DNA of 36,922 nucleotides from Pleurotus djamor (Eukaryota > Basidiomycota > Agaricomycetes > Agaricales > Pleurotaceae): assembly GCA_029747585.1 (NCBI GenBank), contig JAPEVF010000453.1, positions 1-36,922 of the forward strand, written 5' to 3'. Made by a program: the position numbers and the translations under genes. Under the pieces are notes generated by a model. It was not told the DNA's origin. It saw nothing but the letters and a program-made list of their open reading frames with translations, and ran no database searches. The first letter of the stretch is position 1, and every line of letters begins with the position of its first letter. Positions 33,247 to 36,922 of the stretch are shown here, one piece after another.

Positions 33247-33684
33247 TACTCCTTGATTTCGATGTGACGTTTACGGTTTCGGCGATGAGTAAGTAATCGT
33301 ACCATGTAAGTATTAGGCGTAAGATGGGTAGAATGGGTAGTCATAGGGGAGTAGGGGATTAGGGGAGGAGGGGAGGAGGGAGTAGGGGAGTATGGGAGGA
33401 GGGTCAGTTACTCACAGGAGAGGTACGTTTTCTCGTGAAGCGAAAACGAAACCTACTCTATTGGACCTTGTTTGGAGGAAGGATTCGAATATTCCATCCT
33501 CAGATCCTCGAGGCATCAAGGTCAACAACCCCCTTAAGTTCTCTCCTCTTCGCACCGTCCCTCACCTAGCGACGGAGTGACTGAGCCCAAAGGCTGATCC
33601 AAGCCGTTTCAAATCTCGCTTCCGTGTCCATACCCAGGCTAACCTGTGAAAGGGACTCAAGAGGCGACGCGCAAGGGAGTGAGT

Positions 33685-33865
33685 CTCCAATATCCAATAT
33701 TCACCATTTAAGCTCAAGTACTCAACACCACACCCCCCTCTCTCCATCGAATCTTCCGACTCACCCATCACCAGCATCACTCTTGTAGGCCTCAACGTTC
33801 ACATTCAACATTCATATTCATATTCAACATTCACCGTTCATATTCGTATTCATCATTCAACACTC
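33685..33865. repeat. Degenerate ATTCAACATTCA array
   Basis: Repeated ATTCA, AACATTCA and ATATTCA words. The reverse complement resembles the TTGAATRTTGAAT motif across the stop codons of F-box genes B and C and the one downstream of D. Confidence 0.6.
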
Positions 33866-34796
33866 TCACCATCACCATCACTTCCGAGTCTTTCGCGAAT
33901 CCATCCTATTTAATCCCTACCAACCCTCCAAAGCTCACGATAGCCAACGCAATAATTTCTCACCATCACTTGCGAGTCTTTCGGTCGTTTAGTCTCCTCT
34001 ACTCTCCTCTACTCTATCTCACCTCAATGCGAATCCCGAGTCCCTCATGCGTGTACGTGATCCGTAATTCCGCGTCTACTTAACTCACTCACTCCGAAGG
34101 GTTTTCTTCTACTCTACTCTTCCCTACTCCATTATGACTTATTCAACGAGTACTCTAGCGTATTAGAGTGATCTAGAGTGCTCTATACGGGTGCGTGTTT
34201 AACTTGGGAGGTAGAAATTGGTCTGTGCTTGGATTCAACGTTCGAAGTCCAACCGAACTCCTAACGCAAACGCCTACCTCCTAACTCCTACTCCCCTTCC
34301 TCCTGACTCTACTTACCTCCTAAGTACCTCCTGACGGTTCCAGTTACCACCCCACACACCCGACTCGACTCAATTCGAGTTTCCGCGGCTACAACTCGAG
34401 TACCTGTGCGTGCTGTACATGTGTATGGGGGATGTGGTATGGGGGATGTCGGATAGATGGATGGGTAGATGTGTATCTGGGGTTTAGTCTATAGAGAGAA
34501 GTCCGTGGTTGGCACACATGAACCTGAACGTTGGACGTTTAACGTCTAACGTTTAACCGTTGATGCGATAAACGACGAGCGACGAAGAACCCCACAAAGG
34601 ATAATGTCTATTCTAAGTACGAACGCGACCCAATGGACCACGGGGTTAAGCCCTAAGCTCTACGGATTACTTCCACATCGACACTCACCTTCCCCTTCCC
34701 CTTCTCTCACATCTCCCTCACATCCCCCTCACATCCGATCCCATCCCCTCCCCTCCCCATCACCCACCACCCTTCTCCCATAACCTTCCCCCATAC

Positions 34797-34830
34797 CCTC
34801 CATCCCCTCCATCCCCTCCATCCTCCCATA
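34797..34830 (+). repeat. CTCCATCCC tandem repeat
   Basis: Three to four imperfect copies of a CCTCCATCC-type 9-mer within a longer C/T-rich strand (34690-34830). Confidence 0.75.
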
Positions 34831-36456
34831 TAAGTCCCGTATCCAACCAAGTTAACCTAATTACCCGTGTATAAATATGTAACCGTGAAGTAAGCGAACA
34901 ACCATTAACCATCAACCTCCATCGATCACCGACAAATTTAATAAAAGGAATAAAAGGAATGTCACTGCCACCGCCACACTCTACTCTATGTCCGTTATAG
35001 CCATGCCCATTCATACCCTTCGAGGCTTTGATGGTTTTATGTTTTTGTGACGTTACGTGTCGACGTCGTTACGTTGTTACGTTGCGAATAAAGGGGATAG
35101 TTGGGATGGTTGGCGTAGAGGAAGGGAGTTGGGTGGGTGTTGGGGTCGAAAGGATGGGAGAGGCCAGGAGAGGAAGGGAAAGACTCAAAGCCAACGAGAC
35201 AATGAGAGAACGTACCTTCTCCTAGAGTCATCAAGTACTCAAGCACCCATTTATTGTTGTACGGATGTATGGATGTCGGTCGAACGACTCGAGGTAGAGT
35301 ATACGGATCGACGGCCGTTGTAATGTTGACTGGTTACTTGATAACTTGATTCATACTTGATAGTACGCACAAATAACCCGCCGAGAGACGAGAGAACTCT
35401 ACCGAAGACAAAGAGGATGAGGAGGAAGAGGAGGAAGAGATATGGCGGTGTGAGTGACCGAGCCCAAGAGCCAAGGTGAATTCGAACCCGAAGCTTTGAA
35501 ACTTTGAAGCTTGGAGGCGTTGAAAACGTTGAAACTCCATACACCCGACAGACAGGGGGAAGTCGCAGAGCCCCAGCTTCACCGTAGGAGTCCGTGTACA
35601 AGTCCGCGCAAGAGTTGAGTAAGAGTGAGAGTCAGAAGAGTCAGAGGTAGGAAGCGTAAGCGTAAGAGTCCGTGTAAGAGTCCAAGTAGGAGTAAGAGTG
35701 GGAGTGTATCAACCTCCCACTGGCGCAAGTCATCGCCTCGACGGAGAGCTCGAAGGAGTGATACGTGTCATATTGATCAAATCGAGCTCAACCTGTACGA
35801 CGTTTCAAGATGTAGAGGAAGTACTTACTTATGTTTCACAGTCGTCCCACGCACACCACACACGCAGGACACAACGATGATCGAAAGCGATCGAAGGAGA
35901 GGAGGCAAACCAAGGAACGAGCACTCCGAGGCCGAGTCTAGACCTGCATCACGATCAACCTATCAGGGTCCCATCCAAACCCCAATCGCCCTACCCTCCT
36001 TATACCCTTCTTATAGTATACTTCCACTTATATAGGAACATATGTTCGACCGATCAAACGAGATATTATCAAACACCATATGACAGATCTGAACGATTAA
36101 TTACGCCTTTTATGGACCGCTAACCGCTAAGCACGACTCCGCACCGGCCGCCTTTCGCCTACATTACATAATTGAATAATTGAAAGGGAATTAGTGAATT
36201 CGTTGGATGGTTGAGTTGGGTTGATTCGGTGGTGTGAGTTAGTGGAGCGCATCCTCACAACTCTCAATATTAACCGACGACTCACCTATCAATTATCGCA
36301 TCCAAAAAGGGCACAAAGCGGTATTACCTAATACCCAAGCATCGAAGAAGAGAACAAAGCCAACTCCCGAAAAGGAAGTAATTAACAAAGGTCAGCAGGT
36401 ATTCTCACGGTCAAACGGGATGGTGCGCGAAAGAAGGTTGAAAGTGAACTGCGTAA

Positions 36457-36876
36457 TTGACCAACACCTTCATCTTTCAGCTTTTTCATCCCGCCATCAG
36501 CGTTCGTCGTGTCCTCCCCTTCCCTTCGTCATCGACGGCGATACACTCCCATCACTCACTCTCCACCCACGAACGACGGCTCCACGAACGACGGCTCCAC
36601 GTCAGAGGGATTACGCGGGTTGTCAGGCTTAGGCTGACCCTTCGAGCGACACAAACCGCCCTTTGTGTACTAAGGACAAAGGACCCAGGCACGCCACGCA
36701 TATACACTGAAGGACTTGGAGACGAGCTGTCTTTGTGTTCTTTGGACTTTGGACTTTTGGACATCATCGACATCGGTTTGTTGGCATCAACGTCAAGCAC
36801 GGGAAGCCGCCCACGTTTTCGTTTTCGTTTTCTCTTTCCCCCGCACACCGCACACGCAGGTATCGTCGAAGAGTAG
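36457..36876 (+). other. Weak candidate ORF, unrecognised
   Basis: An open frame of about 139 codons with no recognised domain. Upstream at 36420 an ATG is followed directly by GTGCGC, and a TTTCAG acceptor lies near 36475, which superficially recalls the ATG-only exon of the F-box genes, but the downstream peptide is not F-box-like. The frame contains a 15-bp tandem direct repeat (36568-36597) and an RFRFRF low-complexity run. Coding status is doubtful. Confidence 0.15.
36568..36597 (+). repeat. Two tandem copies of a 15-bp unit
   Basis: CACGAACGACGGCTC occurs twice back to back without mismatch. Confidence 0.9.
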
Positions 36877-36922
36877 TGTTTCGGCGTCGGCGATCGTAGC
36901 TGCTACACCGCCCTTCACCTAC

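Larger units (their letters stand above)
31881..36922. other. About 5 kb without a supported gene; simple repeats
   Basis: No ORF has a recognisable domain. The sequence is rich in short degenerate repeats built from CTGACTC, CTACTC, CCATCC and AGTACTCTAG words. Several are listed separately. A weak candidate ORF lies at 36457-36876. Confidence 0.55.

Noticed and set aside
1..36922. Search for a transposase, reverse transcriptase, integrase or LTR pair
   Set aside because: No catalytic motifs or long direct terminal repeats were recognised; the repeats seen are gene duplications, an inverted gene pair and simple repeats.

Overview
The window reads as gene-dense DNA of a filamentous basidiomycete, most likely an Agaricomycete. 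Introns are short (about 50-75 nt, GTRNGT donors, CTRAY-like branch points, YAG acceptors). Coding regions are spliced, and there are many F-box-like proteins carrying the 'LPNEILSRI ... CSLWRQVALDTAAFWSTLPLD' layout typical of expanded mushroom F-box families. No bacterial-type operons, rRNA, tRNA, CRISPR array or intact transposase/reverse transcriptase was seen.

Layout. 1-1.1 kb: nothing recognised. 1.1-5.35 kb: a large imperfect inverted repeat whose arms are two decayed, oppositely oriented copies of one unrecognised multi-exon gene around a ~0.45 kb spacer. 5.58-8.24 kb: two F-box genes of one lineage in tandem; the first is broken by two compensating frameshifts. 8.61-10.46 kb: F-box/LRR gene A. 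10.5-13.7 kb: unrecognised ORFs and a probable third relative of the inverted-repeat gene. 13.75-15.07 kb (-): a third F-box-like lineage with one homopolymer frameshift. 15.44-20.38 kb (-): a very large Ser-rich, low-complexity protein with a C-terminal coiled coil, interrupted by frame breaks next to N bases. 21.28-31.9 kb: a cluster of four intact paralogues of gene A (B-, C+, D+, E-) plus a truncated relic (F+). 31.9-36.9 kb: no supported gene; simple repeats and palindromic motifs.

The F-box proteins are presumed substrate receptors of SCF (Skp1-cullin-F-box) ubiquitin ligases; no substrate can be read from the sequence. The most notable signal is that all five A-E paralogues appear to have a first coding exon consisting only of the initiator ATG, followed by a 51-53 nt intron. 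Four of them also share a promoter block just upstream, and three share a motif across the stop codon. B and E share a 159-nt identical stretch inside otherwise diverged copies, suggesting gene conversion. The cluster looks like birth-and-death evolution of a fungal F-box family, not an obviously new biochemical system.

Caveat: several reading-frame breaks coincide with N bases or A/T homopolymers, so some apparent pseudogene lesions may be assembly errors.
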